Assembly: GCA_963580285.1 (NCBI GenBank)
Contig: OY757026.1
Span: 48,335,143-48,399,142 of the forward strand
From: Lucinisca nassula
Lineage: Eukaryota; Mollusca; Bivalvia; Lucinida; Lucinidae
Direction: 5' to 3'
DNA: 64,000 nt
Shown: positions 49,316 through 60,603 of the stretch, piece after piece
Layout of the letters: every line of letters begins with the position of its first letter
Position numbering within the stretch: the stretch's first letter is position 1
Position numbers and translations under genes: made by a program
The notes under the pieces: generated by a model
The model's database searches: none
Told to the model about the DNA's origin: nothing
The model's input: only the letters and a program-made list of their open reading frames with translations

Positions 49316-51656
49316 GTCGTTGTCGTCGTCGTCGTCTGACGTCAACACTTTCAAACATCTTCTTCTCTGAAGCCACTGGACCGATTCAGCCCAAATTTTA
49401 TCTGTAGCATCCTTGGGCAGGGGGATTGAAAGTTTGTGTTTTTTATGAAAATCGGCCCATTAGTTTGGTTGCTATGGCAACTTAGAGTTTCCATAGACTT
49501 ATAATGGGGAAAATTGAAAAATGGCATTTACTGCCAAGTCATTGCAGATATTTGGACAAAACTTTTATAGAAATGTTTCTTGAGTAAAATTCTTTCAGCC
49601 ATATGCTTTTATGCCAACCTGAGGGTCCCCCAGGTTGTGCCGGGGCCATGCCCCACCCCCCTCCACTTCATAAAAGGCCATATATCTCAGAAACCATTCA
49701 GATCCCGACCCCTAAACCATATATATTCTTGTTCCTATTGATAAGACGCATTTAGTAACACCAACCTTGGGGTCCTCAGGGATGTGCCGAGGTCATGCCC
49801 CACCCCCTCCACTTAATAAAAGGCCCAATATCTCGGAAACCATTCAGATCCCCACCCCTAAACCATATATATTCTTGTTCCTTATGATAAGACCCATTCG
49901 GTGACATCAACCTGGGAGTCCCCTGGATGCGCCGGGGCCATGCCCCACCCCCTCCATTTCATAAAAGGCCCAATATCTCGTAAACCTTACAGATCCCCGC
50001 CCCTAAACCATATATATGCGTGCTTCTTATGATAAGACACATTCATTGACACCAACCTGGGGGTGCTCAGAGATGCGCTGGGGCCTTGCCCCACCCCTCT
50101 ACTTCACAAAAGGCCATATATCTCAGAAACTGTTCAGATCCCCACCCCTAAACCATATATATTCTTGTTCCTATTGATAAGACGCATTCAGTAACACCAA
50201 CCTGGGGGTCGTCAGGAATGCGCACAGGTCAGGCCCCACCCCCTCAACTTTATAAAAGGCCCAATATCTCGGAAACCATTCAGATTCCCACCCCTAAACC
50301 ATATATATTCTTGTTCCTTTTGATAAGACCCATTCAGTGACATCAACCTGGGAGTCCCCTGGATGCACCGGGGCCATGCCCCACCCCCTCCATTTGATAA
50401 AAGGCCCAATATCTCGGAAACCTTACAGATCCCCGCCCATAAACCATATATATGCTTGCTTCTTATGATAAGACACATTCATTGACACCAACCTGGGGGT
50501 CCTCAAAGACGCGCTGGGGCCTTGCCCCACCCCTCCACTAAAAAAAAGGCCATATATTTCAGAAACTGTTCAGATCCCCACCCCTAAACCATATATATTC
50601 TTGTTCATTATGATAAGACGCATTCAGTAACACCAACCTGGGGGTTCCCAGGGATATGCTGGGGCCATGCCCCACCCCCTCCATTTCATAATATCACAAT
50701 ATCTCGGAAACCCTACAGATGGCCACCCCTTAACCATATATAGTCTTGTTCCTTATGATAAGACACATTCATTGACACCAACCTGGGAGTCTCCCTGGGC
50801 CTTGCCCCACCCCTCCACTTCACATAAGGCCTTATATCTCAGAGAATGTTCTTAGCCCCACCCTAAACCATATATATTCATCTTTCTTATGATAAGACGC
50901 ATTCAGTGACACCAGCTTGGGAGTCCCCGGGGCACGCCCAGGCCATGCCACACCGCTTTACTTCATTAAAAGCCATATATATCAGAAATAGTTCAGATCC
51001 CCACCCCATAACCATATACTTGTTCCTTATGATAAGACTCGTTCAATCACACCAACCTGGAGGTCTCTTTGTGCTGAGGCAATGTGCCCCGCCCTTCCAT
51101 TTCATAAAAGGCTTTATATTTCAGAAACCATTCAAATCCCCACCCCATAATCATATATGTTCTTGTTCCTTATTATTAGCACACCTACTGTAGCGGGGTC
51201 CGCAGGGGCCATTCCTATTTCATAAAAGGGCCTCAAATCTCTGAAACCGGTCAGATTCCCAGCACTGAACCATATATATACTTGGTCCTTATGATAAGAC
51301 ACATTTAGGGACAACAGTTTGGGCTTTCCTGGGATCAACAGGGCATGCCCCAACCCCTCAACTGTTAAAGGAGCCTTACAGATCCCCACTGCTAAACCAT
51401 ATATATTTTTGTTTCTTATGATAAGACGCATTTAGTGATACCAACCAGGGCTCCATTGGGTCCATGCCCCACCCCCTCTACTTCATAAAAGGCCTAACTT
51501 TTCAGATGCTGAGTCCACATGGGTGCTCATTTGGACATGGGGGTTCATTTGGTGGATTAAAATGATATCATGTTAAAATACATGGCTGCCATTGGGCAGG
51601 ATGGGCAGTGCCCACCTGAGCTCTGGTGAGCATAGTGGCCCATGGGCCTCTTGTTT
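49231..51656 (+). mobile_element. Array-bearing hairpin element D (about 145-bp units)
   Basis: 5' end AGCTCACCAGAGCCGAAGGC TCCGGGGGAGCT hairpin, then a GTC/GTT trinucleotide run (49284-49336) and about 320 bp unique lead-in. About 13 tandem units follow (CCAACCTGGGGGTCC, GGGGCCATGCCCCACCCCCT, TCATAAAAGGCC, CACCCCTAAACCATATATAT TCTTGTTCC). 3' end CACCTGAGCTCTGGTGAGCA TAGTGGCCCATGGGCCTCTT GTTT. It is inserted in a decayed palindrome family 2 sequence. No ORF of its own. Confidence 0.82.
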
Positions 51657-52160
51657 CTATATAGACTGGGTTGTTCATTTCATGGACTTGTTAACATGAT
51701 GAAATGAATGCAGATTTTTATGATGTACATATTGAATAACTCTGTACCACTAATCATATTTTCAAGAAATTTTCTGATTTATGCAGCAGTCAAATTTTTT
51801 TTAAGAAATAAATCAGCTGTAGCAGTGATTTATTGAGTGATTAATCACTGTTTGGAGGTCATTTGTAAAGTAGATCAAATCACAAGCGCATAGTGCAAGT
51901 GATTTGTCTACTTCACAACTGACCGACAAACAGTGATTTATCACTCAATAAACCATGGGACTAGAGCTGATCTATTTTGATTCTAACACTAAAAGTTGCC
52001 GGAAATGCTATTGATTCCTTCAGATTCTCACTATCTTCCGCCATTATTTGAAGGAATCCTGCCAATATAACTGAGTGTATCACATGCATTCACCTGGTTT
52101 CATAACTTATACAAGAAAACGACATGACACCATCTAACGTCAAGGTAACAATTAATGACA
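51657..52160. repeat. Imperfect long palindrome and spacer
   Basis: 51822-51955: AGTGATTTATTGAGTGATTA ATCACTGTTTG ... GTGATTTATCACTCAATAAA, with inner GATCAAATCACA / AGTGATTTGTCTACTT. The rest is unremarkable. Confidence 0.6.
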
Positions 52161-52164
52161 TCAT

Positions 52165-52372
52165 GAAATGGGATTCAAGAAGGGCAGTTGTCAGTTTCTG
52201 GTGAAAGAATGTGCACTGTAATGGTTAACCGCTTACGTATAAGCCTGCCCAGGAAAAGTGTGGATAGGTAAACTGACCGGCTCAAAAATTAGGTAAACTG
52301 ACCGGCTCAAAAATGACCTAAATAGTGTTGAGTGGGCCATTAAACTCAAATTCAAACAAACAAAACAACTGC
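52165..52372 (+). repeat. SINE-B copy, 5'-truncated
   Basis: AGAAGGGCAGTTGTCAGTTT CTGGTGAAAG, GGTTAACCGCTTACGTATAA, a doubled AGGTAAACTGACCGGCTCAA and a TTCAAACAAACAAAAC tail. The internal 34-bp tandem doubling is particular to this copy. Confidence 0.8.
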
Positions 52373-53588
52373 CCACAATATATGTTGTAATGGAGAAATA
52401 AGAAAATTTATTCAAGAATTATCCTTGATTCGCATCCTTTCCCGAAGCTGTATGTGAAAATTGAAGGTACCTGCCATGAACAATGTACTAGTTATCCTGT
52501 ATTTAAGTGAAATTATGTACAGACTTACACTTATTCATTCAAAATGACCAATGTTTCATGATTTGGAAAAATGATTTTTGCAAAAAGTTTTAACCTGCAG
52601 ATACAGAGCAGACTGCTCATTTAGACAGGGTCTACATAATTCACAAAAGAGTTTCTGAATTTGTTCAAATTCTGAATGTTTGTAAAAATGCATTTGCAGT
52701 GTTAGTGAACTTGACATGTGGACCAATTAATTTCCATGTGATGTTGATGATAGCTGTCTGCCATTTCATGTGAAAAATTTACTTATTACATATACAGTGA
52801 AATTTCAATGGCTCGGCAAGGTGGGTCTAACGAGTACCCACTGTCCATGTTTTCTAGCAGAAATAAGTAAAATAATGTATAGCAAACGGTGTGGACCTTC
52901 ATAAGATGCTGCATTCTGTGGCATCTCTTCTGGGTTTTGGGGTGGAAGGGTGAGGTGAAAGTGTTGTGTATCTTGTGTCACCGTGGCTTCAAACTGAAAA
53001 TGGCTTACAGATGGGAGAGGCCTGCTGTCCTTGCAGTGGGTAGGGATAGAGGGTGAAATTTGTTATTTCTTGTTTCTATGCTTCCATTTATTTTCCCCTT
53101 TCTCCCTGTCCTTCACTTTTGTTTTCTCCTCTATCTCTATATGGAGTAATGTTTCCTCTGACCACAGGGTTTAACACCTAAACACTTAACACATCTGCAA
53201 ATTCTTTCCTTTAAGTGTTGACCCCTTTTCCATAGAAAGTTTATTAAGGGTTATGGCACATTTGGAGTAGTTTACCTACAGGGATCAACAAGAGTTGACC
53301 CCTTTTCCATAGGTTGACGCCTTTGCCATAGGAGCAGCAAACAGGAAGTTTATGAAGAGTTATGGTACTCACTTTATTTAACTCAGCTAAACTCGAGTGT
53401 ATATACATGTATTGCATGATATTGTACTGAAAAACGTTGATGTAGATGATAAAATGTGATAAATTTTGTATAAAAAAAAGTAGAATTGAATCTGACTTAT
53501 TGATTTATCCTGTACCTATGATTAATGCTGACACGATTAATCGTATAATTTACTACCCAAAGTTATTCCTAAAATAGCTGGATGAGTG
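52373..53588. other. Spacer with no recognised gene
   Basis: 52800-52880 has traces of palindrome family 2. 52970-53130 shares GGCCTGCTGTCCTT and a TTTTCCCCTTTCTCC-like stretch with 24040-24080 and 44250. 53215-53320 repeats TGACCCCTTTTCCATAG twice. No coding or RNA signature. Confidence 0.4.
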
Positions 53589-53655
53589 GCAAACAGTGCA
53601 GACCCTGATGAGACGCCGCATTATGCGGCGTCTCATCTGGGTCTACACTGTTTGC
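53589..53655. repeat. Core palindrome, best-preserved free copy
   Basis: GCAAACAGTGCAGACCCTGA TGAGACGCCGCA and its mirror, with only two mismatches in arms of about 33 bp. The arms read GATGAGA where most copies read GATCAGA, and both sides changed together. Confidence 0.85.
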
Positions 53656-53894
53656 TCAGGCCTGTCTGATCAAATATAAATATGGTAAAGTGCAACATAT
53701 GGTAAGTCATGCTCAGACAGAATGTCAGACAGGTAAAATAATGACAAAAACCCTAGGGATTACTAATCAATTATCGATCACAATGACAGGACTGATATTT
53801 GATTATCTTTTTAGCTCCGATTAGCCAGCCCTACCTATGATCCTTCATTTAAAGCTAAGCAAGCTTTTTTACTTCACCAAAGTGAAATTTTTAT

Positions 53895-54060
53895 CCATTC
53901 CTGCTCGTATGTTTTGTTTTTATCTGGGCAGTCAGGTTTTTGTCTACCTTGGATCAATGAATAGCTCATATGTGTTGAACTTCCCACCCCTCTCCTAGAA
54001 AATATATTGTTTATCACTAAGCCCCTAAACATAGTATGCTGGCCTTTAATTGGCAGGAGT
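53895..54060 (-). repeat. Decayed tRNA-headed SINE (SINE-C related)
   Basis: Minus strand reads GGGGCTTAGTGATAAAC, GGGAAGTTCAACACAT (weak B box) and TCATTGATCCAAGGTAGACA AAAACCTG, similar in layout to the SINE-C head and body. The 95-codon minus frame over it is not a gene. Confidence 0.45.
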
Positions 54061-54228
54061 TTTGAAATTGAATGCCAGACTTCGATAATGTTACGAAATG
54101 AACATACTTTTTGGGATCCACCCACCAGTACTGTCGGCGCTTTGATTTTATGTACAAACAAAGCAAGTGAACCCTGCGAGGCTGTTCACTTAACTTTGCT
54201 TGTGACTTGATACCTCAATGCATGTTAA

Positions 54229-54426
54229 CCCTTAAGACGCCAAGAAAAACTACATCTGAGAATATCGTCTGCTTATGTCTGCTGATTTTTTTTGCAAACT
54301 TTTTATATATTTTTGCATACAGGCAAACAGTGTGGGCCAACACTGTTTGCTAAAAATTAATTTTAAGGTAACCGGCAGACGGTAAAGCAGACGACAAAAT
54401 TAATGCCATGATTGGCATTTTATGGG
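54229..54426. mobile_element. TTAA-flanked MITE, type 3
   Basis: TTAA at 54225-54228 and 54427-54430. Ends CCCTTAAGACGCCAA and (reverse complement) CCCATAAAATGCCAA. The core is collapsed: GGCAAACAGTGTGGGCCAAC ACTGTTTGC. Confidence 0.8.
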
Positions 54427-54627
54427 TTAAATAAATTACCATTATATTTACATATTTTCCACCCATTATTTGAGCTCTGCAAAGCAGGGAATCATAATAA
54501 TAAGATGAAACACATTTCTGTAACCTCTAAATATTATGTGTCACTTCCCATCATGGTGTCACTATATAGTTTCAACATGATCTAAGTTGATGTAAGTTGG
54601 CCAGAACCAAATTATTTTTGGTGCACA

Positions 54628-54854
54628 TGAGTACTGGTAAATCGCTTAGAGGATCTGAGTCTGCCCAGGCAAAGCGATGTGAGTCGGGACCGTCCATCCT
54701 TATAAACCCTATTGGTTTCATTGGTGGACAGGGCTTGAGATGTCATTTCATCTCAATGTCGGGTAAAAGTCCCACAAAATCGGAAGCAACATCTCCAAAA
54801 TGACCTATACACAGTGTTGACGGGGACGTTAAACCTAAAATCAAACAAACAAAA
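54628..54854 (+). repeat. SINE-A, 5'-truncated copy
   Basis: Starts at GAGTACTGGTAAATCGCTTA and continues to ACCTAAAATCAAACAAACAA. Confidence 0.85.
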
Positions 54855-55069
54855 CAGATGTAAACTGTAGGAGTTAAAGTTCCCAGAAATTTTCACAGGG
54901 GCATAACTCTTAATATTTAGTGAACTGTAACCTCCAAATAATATGCACTGCTCTACATCATGGTTTAACTGTATATCAAGTTTCAGCTTGATCACCTGAA
55001 AACTGTAGAAGTTATCAGTAAACAAAATTTACAGATAGGTGGATGTAGAGATGCCGATTGGAGGTTTAA

Positions 55070-57199
55070 CCCATTGCAAGGGGGGTACCTTGGCAACCAG
55101 TGCAAGCCCAGATCAGACGCTGCAGAACGCAGCGTGTGATCAGAGCCTGCACTATTTGCTAACAGAATTTCCCGTCAAAAATAGAATAACGAAACAAGAG
55201 GGCCCAGAGGGCCCTGAATCGCTCACCTGAGTATCAGTGTCTCTAGTGCATTCTTGGCCCAAGGGCTATAATTTGAATAAACTTGGTAGCGGTCCACTAG
55301 ATAAGGCTTCAGACCAAACATCAAAGACCTGGGCCTTCTGGTTTCAGAAAAGAAGATTTTTAAAGGATTTCCCTATATAAGCCTATGTAAAACCAGCGGG
55401 CCCTGGCGCGTGGGCATTTTTGGAGCCAGGGCTATAATTTGACACATCTCAGCAGAGGTTCACTAGTTTTTTCCCTTTATATGCCTATGTAAAACTAGTG
55501 GGTCCCAGCGCAGGGACATTTTTGGCCCAAAGGCTATAATTTGAACAATCTTGGTAGAGGTCCATTAGATGAAGTTTCATACCAAATATCAAAGACCAGG
55601 GCCTGGCGGTTTCAGAGAAGATTTTCTGAAGCTTTTCCATATATAAGCCTATGTAAAACCAAAGGGCCTCGGGGCGGGGGCATTTTTGGCCCCAGCACTA
55701 TAATTTGAACATTCTTGGTAGGGGTCCACTAGATGAAGCTTCATACCAAATAGCAAAGACCTGGGCCTTGCGGTTTCAGAGAAGAATATTTTAAAAGATT
55801 TTTCCTATATAAGCCCATGTAAAAACAAAGGGCCCCTGGGCAGGGCATTTTTGGCCCCAGCACTATAATTTGAACAATCTTGGTAGAGGTACACTAGATG
55901 AAGCTTCATACCAAATATCAAAGATCTGGGCCTTGCGGTTTCAGAGAAGACGATTTTTAAAGATTTTCCCTAAATAAGCCCATGTAAAACCAAAGGGCCC
56001 CGGGCGGAGGCATTTTTGGCCCCAGCACTATAATTTGAACAATCTTGGTGGGGGTCCACTAGATGAAGCTTCATACCAAATGGCAAAGACCTGGGCCTTG
56101 CGGTTTCAGAGAAGAAGATTTCTAAAGATTTTCCATATATAGGCCCATGTAAAACTAAAGGGCCCCGTGCACTATAATTTGTACAATCTTGGTAGGGGTT
56201 CACTAGATGAAGCTTCATACCAAATAGCAAAGACCTGGGCCTTGCGGTTTCAGAGAAGAAGATTTTTAAAGATTTTCCCTATATAAGCCTATGTTAAACA
56301 AAAGGGCCCCGGGGCAGGGCATTTTTGGCCCCAGCACTATAATTTGAACAATCTTGGTAGATGTACACTTGATGAAGCTTCATACCAAATATCAAAGTTC
56401 TGGGCCTTGCAGTTTCAGAGAAGAAGATTTTTTAAGATTTTCCCTATATAAGCCTATGTAAAACCAAAGGGCCCCGAGGCGGAGGCATTTTTTGCACCAG
56501 CACTATAATTTGAACAATCTTGGTAGGGGTCCACCAGATGAAGCTTCATACCAAATAGCAAAGACCCGGGCCTTGCGGTTTCAGAGAAGAAGATTTTTAA
56601 AGATTTTCCCTATATAAGCCCATGTAAAATCAAAGGGCCCCGGAGCGGGGGCATTTTTGGCCCCAGCACTATATTTTGAACAATTTTGGTAGGGGTCCAC
56701 TAGATGAAGCTTCATACCAAATATCAAAGATCTGGGCCTTGCGGTTTCAGAGAAGAAGATTTTATTAGATTTTCCATATATAAGCCCATGTAAAACCAAA
56801 GGGCCCCGGGCGGGGGCATTTTTTGCCCCAGCACTATAATTTGAACAATCTTGGAAGGGGTCCACTAGATGAAGCTTCATACCAAATATCAAAGATCTGT
56901 TTTTTGGCTCCTATGACCTAGATGTGCAATGGACCGGAACCATTTGAACAACTTTGAAAGGGGACCATCTAAGGATCATTCCTGTGAAGTTTGGTCAAAA
57001 TCCCATCAGTGGTTTAGGAGGAGATGTCGTTTGAAGGAAAAGTTTACGGACGGACGGACGCACGACGGACAAAAAGTGATCCCAAAAGCTCACCTCGTCA
57101 CTACGTGACAGGTGAGCTAAAAATAGCCAACCACCCCTTATATGACAAATGGACATGTCCAACATACAGCAAAGGTAGAGTCCATCAGTATACATTAGG
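55070..57199. mobile_element. TTAA-flanked MITE, type 2, split by element E
   Basis: TTAA at 55066-55069 and 57200-57203. Left half 55070-55194 (CCCATTGCAAGGGGGGTACC, core palindrome, TTTGCTAACAGAATTTCCCG) and right half 57123-57199 (TAGCCAACCACCCC, GACATGTCCAACATACAGCA) join to match the uninterrupted copies at 39578 and 40689. Confidence 0.8.
55195..57122 (-). mobile_element. Array-bearing hairpin element E (about 165-bp units), nested in a MITE
   Basis: Left terminus ACAAGAGGGCCCAGAGGGCC CTGAATCGCTCACCTGAG. About ten units follow (CTATAATTTGAACAATCTTG, GGTCCACTAGATGAAGCTTC, CTGGGCCTTGCGGTTTCAGA), then a non-repeated end with GGACGGACGGACG and the hairpin CACCTCGTCACTACGTGACA GGTGAGCTAAAAA. 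On minus this is hairpin, TCCG run, array, hairpin, CTCTTGTT: the same order as element D. No ORF of its own. Confidence 0.85.
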
Positions 57200-57371
57200 T
57201 TAAAATTGAAACAACCTCACAGGATCAATAACGTCATAACTTGGCCAACATTCAATCATATTGGACGAAACCTTTAAATGGTTTATTTTGACATAATATC
57301 ATGTGACATCACACAAGTAAAAAGATTTATTGAAGTATGAACAACATCACATCCCAAAAACCAACTTTGTA

Positions 57372-58716
57372 CGAGGACTTTTCAAATATGAATGCAAGTA
57401 GAACGTTTTCTCATGCACTGTGAAAATCACCTGGAAATAAATATCACAGCGTAGAAAAACATTTTACCTATACATTAATACCAAACCTGTTAAAATCCGT
57501 GCACTTTAGCCATGTATATCGTTCGATAAACACTGTCTACTCTTGTATACTAATACAAAACATGGTTGGAAGAAGGTCAGAGTACGCCGTTGAATTACGG
57601 TCCTATATTAAGAATCGTTGTATTCTTGGTATACGGTGCAAAGACATTTTTGATGAAATATGTTCGGTTTATGGGCATAATGAAATTTCTTTTCTGACAG
57701 TTTTTCTTTGGTGAAAGAAATTCAGCTGTGGGATAGGCTCAACAGAAGATGCACCACATGATCGTCGGCCGAAAAGAGCAATATCTGCCAAGATGGTTGC
57801 TAAAGTGAAAGAAATAGTTGCTACCGATGCACGATACACCACTAGGCAAATAGCTAGTATGGTTGGCATCTCATTAGGAGCAGCTCATACAATTCTGAAA
57901 CGGGATTTGAAAATGAGAAAGATCTGTTCTAGATGGATTCCCCATCTGTTGACAGATGAGCAGAAAAAGACACGCGTTCATTGCGCCAAGAAGTTACTTA
58001 AAAAGTTTCCAAATTACAATGCACGGTCTTTCGCTAATGTCGTCACAGGTGACGAGACATGGGTCCACTTTTTTGAGCCAAAACGAAAGATTCAGAACAA
58101 AATATGGGCAACAAAGTATTGCAAAAGACCATGCATTGCAAAGCGGACCATGAGCGTCAAGAAGGTAATGTATGCCATATTCTTTTCAAATCAGGGCCCT
58201 GCTATTCAGGTTGCTGTGCCTAAAGGCAAATCTTTAAATGCAAAGTTTTACAAGAATAAAGTTCTTTGAAAATTGAAAAATTGAAGAAATATTTCAAAGA
58301 ACGAAGATCCGCAACTGGTTTGGCCAATGTCAGATTGCTACATGACAATGCGTCATCGCACAAGGCGTTCATTGTGCAAGACTATCTGAAGCAGGAAAAG
58401 GTTGTTGAACTCCCTCACCTCCCGTATTCCCCTGACCTTGCCCCGTGTGAATTTTTTTTGTTCCCGCGGCTGAAAAAATACCTTTCTGGTCAAAAATTTG
58501 TACAGCGCAAACACCTCAGTTCTGCAATATTCCAGTGCCTTCATAGTATACCTCGAAATGACTACCAAAATGCATTCAATGATTGGATCAGAAGACTGAA
58601 AGTTTGTATATCTGTTAAAGGGGAATACTTTGAGGGGACAAAATAAATTTTTCATCGAAATCTATCACGGAATCATTTTTATGTGCTTAGTTGAATTCAT
58701 ATTTGAACAGTCCTCG
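57372..58716 (+). mobile_element. mariner-family transposon, complete ends, 1,345 bp
   Basis: Inverted ends CGAGGACTTTTCAAATATGA and CGAGGACTGTTCAAATATGA (reverse complement) match at 24 of the first 26 positions. TA lies on both sides (57370-57371, 58717-58718), the usual mariner duplication. Length and a single transposase reading region fit the family. The transposase is disabled, so this copy could move only if supplied in trans. Confidence 0.95.
57562..58646 (+). pseudogene. mariner transposase, disabled by a stop and a frameshift
   Basis: Proposed start MVGRRSEYAVEL at 57562, leading to an N-terminal helix-turn-helix region (IKNRCILG ... IFDEICSVYGH). An in-frame TGA at 57712-57714 follows FLW. 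The frame continues (APHDRRPKRA ... YTTRQIASMVGISLGAAHTI ... RKICSRWIPHLL; then VTGDETWVHFFEP with the first catalytic Asp) to a TGA at 58267. A one-base frame change near there leads into the last part (VRLLHDNASSHKAF with the second Asp; PYSPDLAPCEFFLFPRLK). The third catalytic position reads Glu (GAA) where mariner enzymes usually have Asp. About 360 codons in all, normal for mariner. It encodes a cut-and-paste transposase that binds the inverted ends; this copy is inactive. Confidence 0.93.
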
Positions 58717-58884
58717 TAGTACCATCAATGTTGGAGTTATGGTAATATTGTCAGTGGGGATAACTAACCATGACGCCCAATTCTATGACCTAAATAGTGT
58801 TGACTTGACCAAAAGTTAACCGGTAAGGATTTATCAACACGTTTTCTGCATATCTTATGTAACCATTTTTTGTACCCAAAACAG

Positions 58885-58970
58885 GTACCCTGGCAAACAG
58901 TGCAGGCCCAGATTAGATGCCACAGAATGCGGCGTCTGATCAGGGCCTTCTCTATTTGCAAAAAGTTCAG
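58885..58970. repeat. Core palindrome copy
   Basis: GGCAAACAGTGCAGGCCCAG ATTAGATGCC and mirrored GGCGTCTGATCAGGGCC...CTATTTGC, inside a MITE-like unit extending to about 59045. Clean TTAA flanks are not visible. Confidence 0.65.
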
Positions 58971-59044
58971 CCATTTTGCAAACAAATTTTGAAGAAAACA
59001 CAAACCCGACGCCCATACCATTTTGAAATGGACTCCTGCTTTTA

Positions 59045-59830
59045 TAGTTTAGTGGTGGGGATATGTATGGTTCCTAAGATGTAAGACCTTTTATGCAGTG
59101 GATGGATTAGGGCATGGCGGATCCCAGGAAAGCCCAAGATTGTTGTCACTGAATGTGTCTTCTCATAAGGACCAAGAATATATATGGTTAAAGAGTGGGG
59201 ATCTGAAGATATGGGGCCCTTTTATGAAATGGATGGGAGAGAATGGCCCCTGCAGATTCCCCCCCCCCCCACCCTCCCCCCAAGTTTTTTTTTTTTGGTT
59301 TGGGTTTTACAGCCCTTTCAAGATTATTTCACTCATATCGAGCCGATCGTTAATCAGAGGTGGGCGAAAACCTGAGTACCCGGAGAAAAACCACCTGACC
59401 TTCCGTTGCAGAACTTGGCATCTCACACGTGGCCCGAGCGAGGCTCGAACCTACGGCGGTGAGAGACCTAATGACTAAGAGTCAGCGCTCTTATCCACTA
59501 GGCCACGGAGGCCCGTCCCCCCAAGTTGGTGTGACTGAATGAACAAGAATATATATGATTATGTGGTGGGTATTTGAATGGTTTCCGATATATATGGCCT
59601 TTTATGAAGAGGAGGAGGGGCCGGGCATGGCCCCAGCACATTGCCCCACAATTAGGGGGCCCCCATGCTGGTGTGAATGAATGAGTCTTATCATAAGGAA
59701 TAAGAATATATTACATGTATATGGTTAAGTGGTGGGAATCTGAAAGGTTTCTGAGATATATGGCTTTTAATGAAGTAAAGGGGTTGGGCATGGCCCTTGG
59801 CAACCCCGTGGGACCCCCATGCTGGTGTCT
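59045..59830 (-). repeat. Array fragment of element D, opposite orientation, with nested SINE-C
   Basis: CCTTTTATGAAATGGATGGG, TAAGGACCAAGAATATATAT GGTTAA and GCATGGCCC...CCCATGCTGGTGT are reverse complements of the 49-51 kb units, about four units. No hairpin ends are present. SINE-C interrupts at 59287-59515. Confidence 0.72.
59287..59515 (-). mobile_element. SINE-C, tRNA-headed, 12-bp duplication
   Basis: Minus strand starts GGGCCTCCGTGGCCTAGTGG ATAAGAGCGCTGAC: perfect A box TGGCCTAGTGG and B box GGTTCGAGCCT. The body and an A-rich tail follow. TCCCCCCAAGTT flanks both sides (59275-59286, 59516-59527). This is the best-preserved SINE-C here. Confidence 0.93.
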
Positions 59831-59833
59831 TTG

Positions 59834-59968
59834 CTTGTTAGTTTTGGAGTTTGACAGCCCAGTCAACACTATTTTAGGTCATTTTCAAGCCAGTCAGTTT
59901 ACCTATCCACACTTTTCCTGGGTAAGCTTATACGTAAGCAGTTAACCAGTACAGTGCACATTCTTTTG
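59834..59968 (-). repeat. SINE-B copy, truncated
   Basis: TTAGTTTTGGAGTTTGACAG CCCAGTCAACACTATTTTAG, TATCCACACTTTTCCTGGGT and AACCAGTACAGTGCACATTC. The tRNA-like head is missing. Confidence 0.8.
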
Positions 59969-59990
59969 AGGCGAGTTGCTTATCTGTTAA

Positions 59991-60195
59991 CCCTTGTCCT
60001 GCTGGGCCCGGATATGCCTTACCTATCAAACAATGTAGATCCAGATCAGATGGCTTCTGAAGAAGCCATCTGATCAGGATCTGCATTGTTTGTCATTCAG
60101 ATTATGAACTTGTTGCAATAATTTGCTTCAAGTAATCTGATTGGTTGATAATCAGTAGTGGGAGTGGCATATTTAAATATTCAGCAGGACAAGGG
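59991..60195. mobile_element. piggyBac-like MITE, best-preserved type 1 copy
   Basis: TTAA at 59987-59990 and 60196-60199. Ends CCCTTGTCCTGCTG and its exact inverse CAGCAGGACAAGGG. Core GTAGATCCAGATCAGATGGC TTCT and mirror; the family segment ATCTGATTGGTTGAT is on the right side. No coding capacity. Confidence 0.88.
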
Positions 60196-60404
60196 TTAAA
60201 TATCCACTACACTACGGAGGCTTCTACCAGGACAGGAGGTAAAATCGGAACTAGACAAAGTGCCCAGTGGAGCACATATAGCCCCGGCTAGTGCCATTGC
60301 CTCTGCTGGAAATGGCAATGTCTACATCACGTGAACAAGTCCGTGAAATGAACACCCCCCTACACCCCACTTTGTAAACAGAAAACTGGGGTTTACGGGG
60401 GTAA

Positions 60405-60526
60405 ACATTATTTTTCTTATTTTCACTCCAAGACATAGGTTGTGGGTACTCGTTAGAACCGCCTCAATGAGGCGGTTCTAACGAGCACCCACAACCTATG
60501 TTTGCAGTACAAATAAGAAAAATATC
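60405..60526. repeat. Palindrome family 2, near-perfect copy
   Basis: TAGGTTGTGGGTACTCGTTA GAACCGCCTCA and its mirror around the centre, with outer TTTTTCTTATTTTC / AAATAAGAAAAATATC. Confidence 0.85.
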
Positions 60527-60603
60527 ATTGATTTTCATCCGAAAAGTAGCCATTTTGGAGATGTGAAAAAATGCACTATGTCGCACGGGTGTGTTATCGT
60601 AAT

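Noticed and set aside
49231..51656. CRISPR-like regular repeats
   Set aside because: Units are about 145 bp, directly adjacent, with no unique spacers, in a eukaryotic genome.
53874..54161. 95-codon minus-strand frame
   Set aside because: It overlaps a decayed tRNA-headed SINE and shares words with SINE-C; no protein family signature.
55970..56892. Minus-strand frames with repeated GMKLHLVDP words
   Set aside because: These are translations of the element E array, not a repeat protein.
59440..59515. A tRNA gene on the minus strand
   Set aside because: A and B boxes are perfect, but the acceptor stem does not close and the sequence continues into a SINE body with a target duplication.
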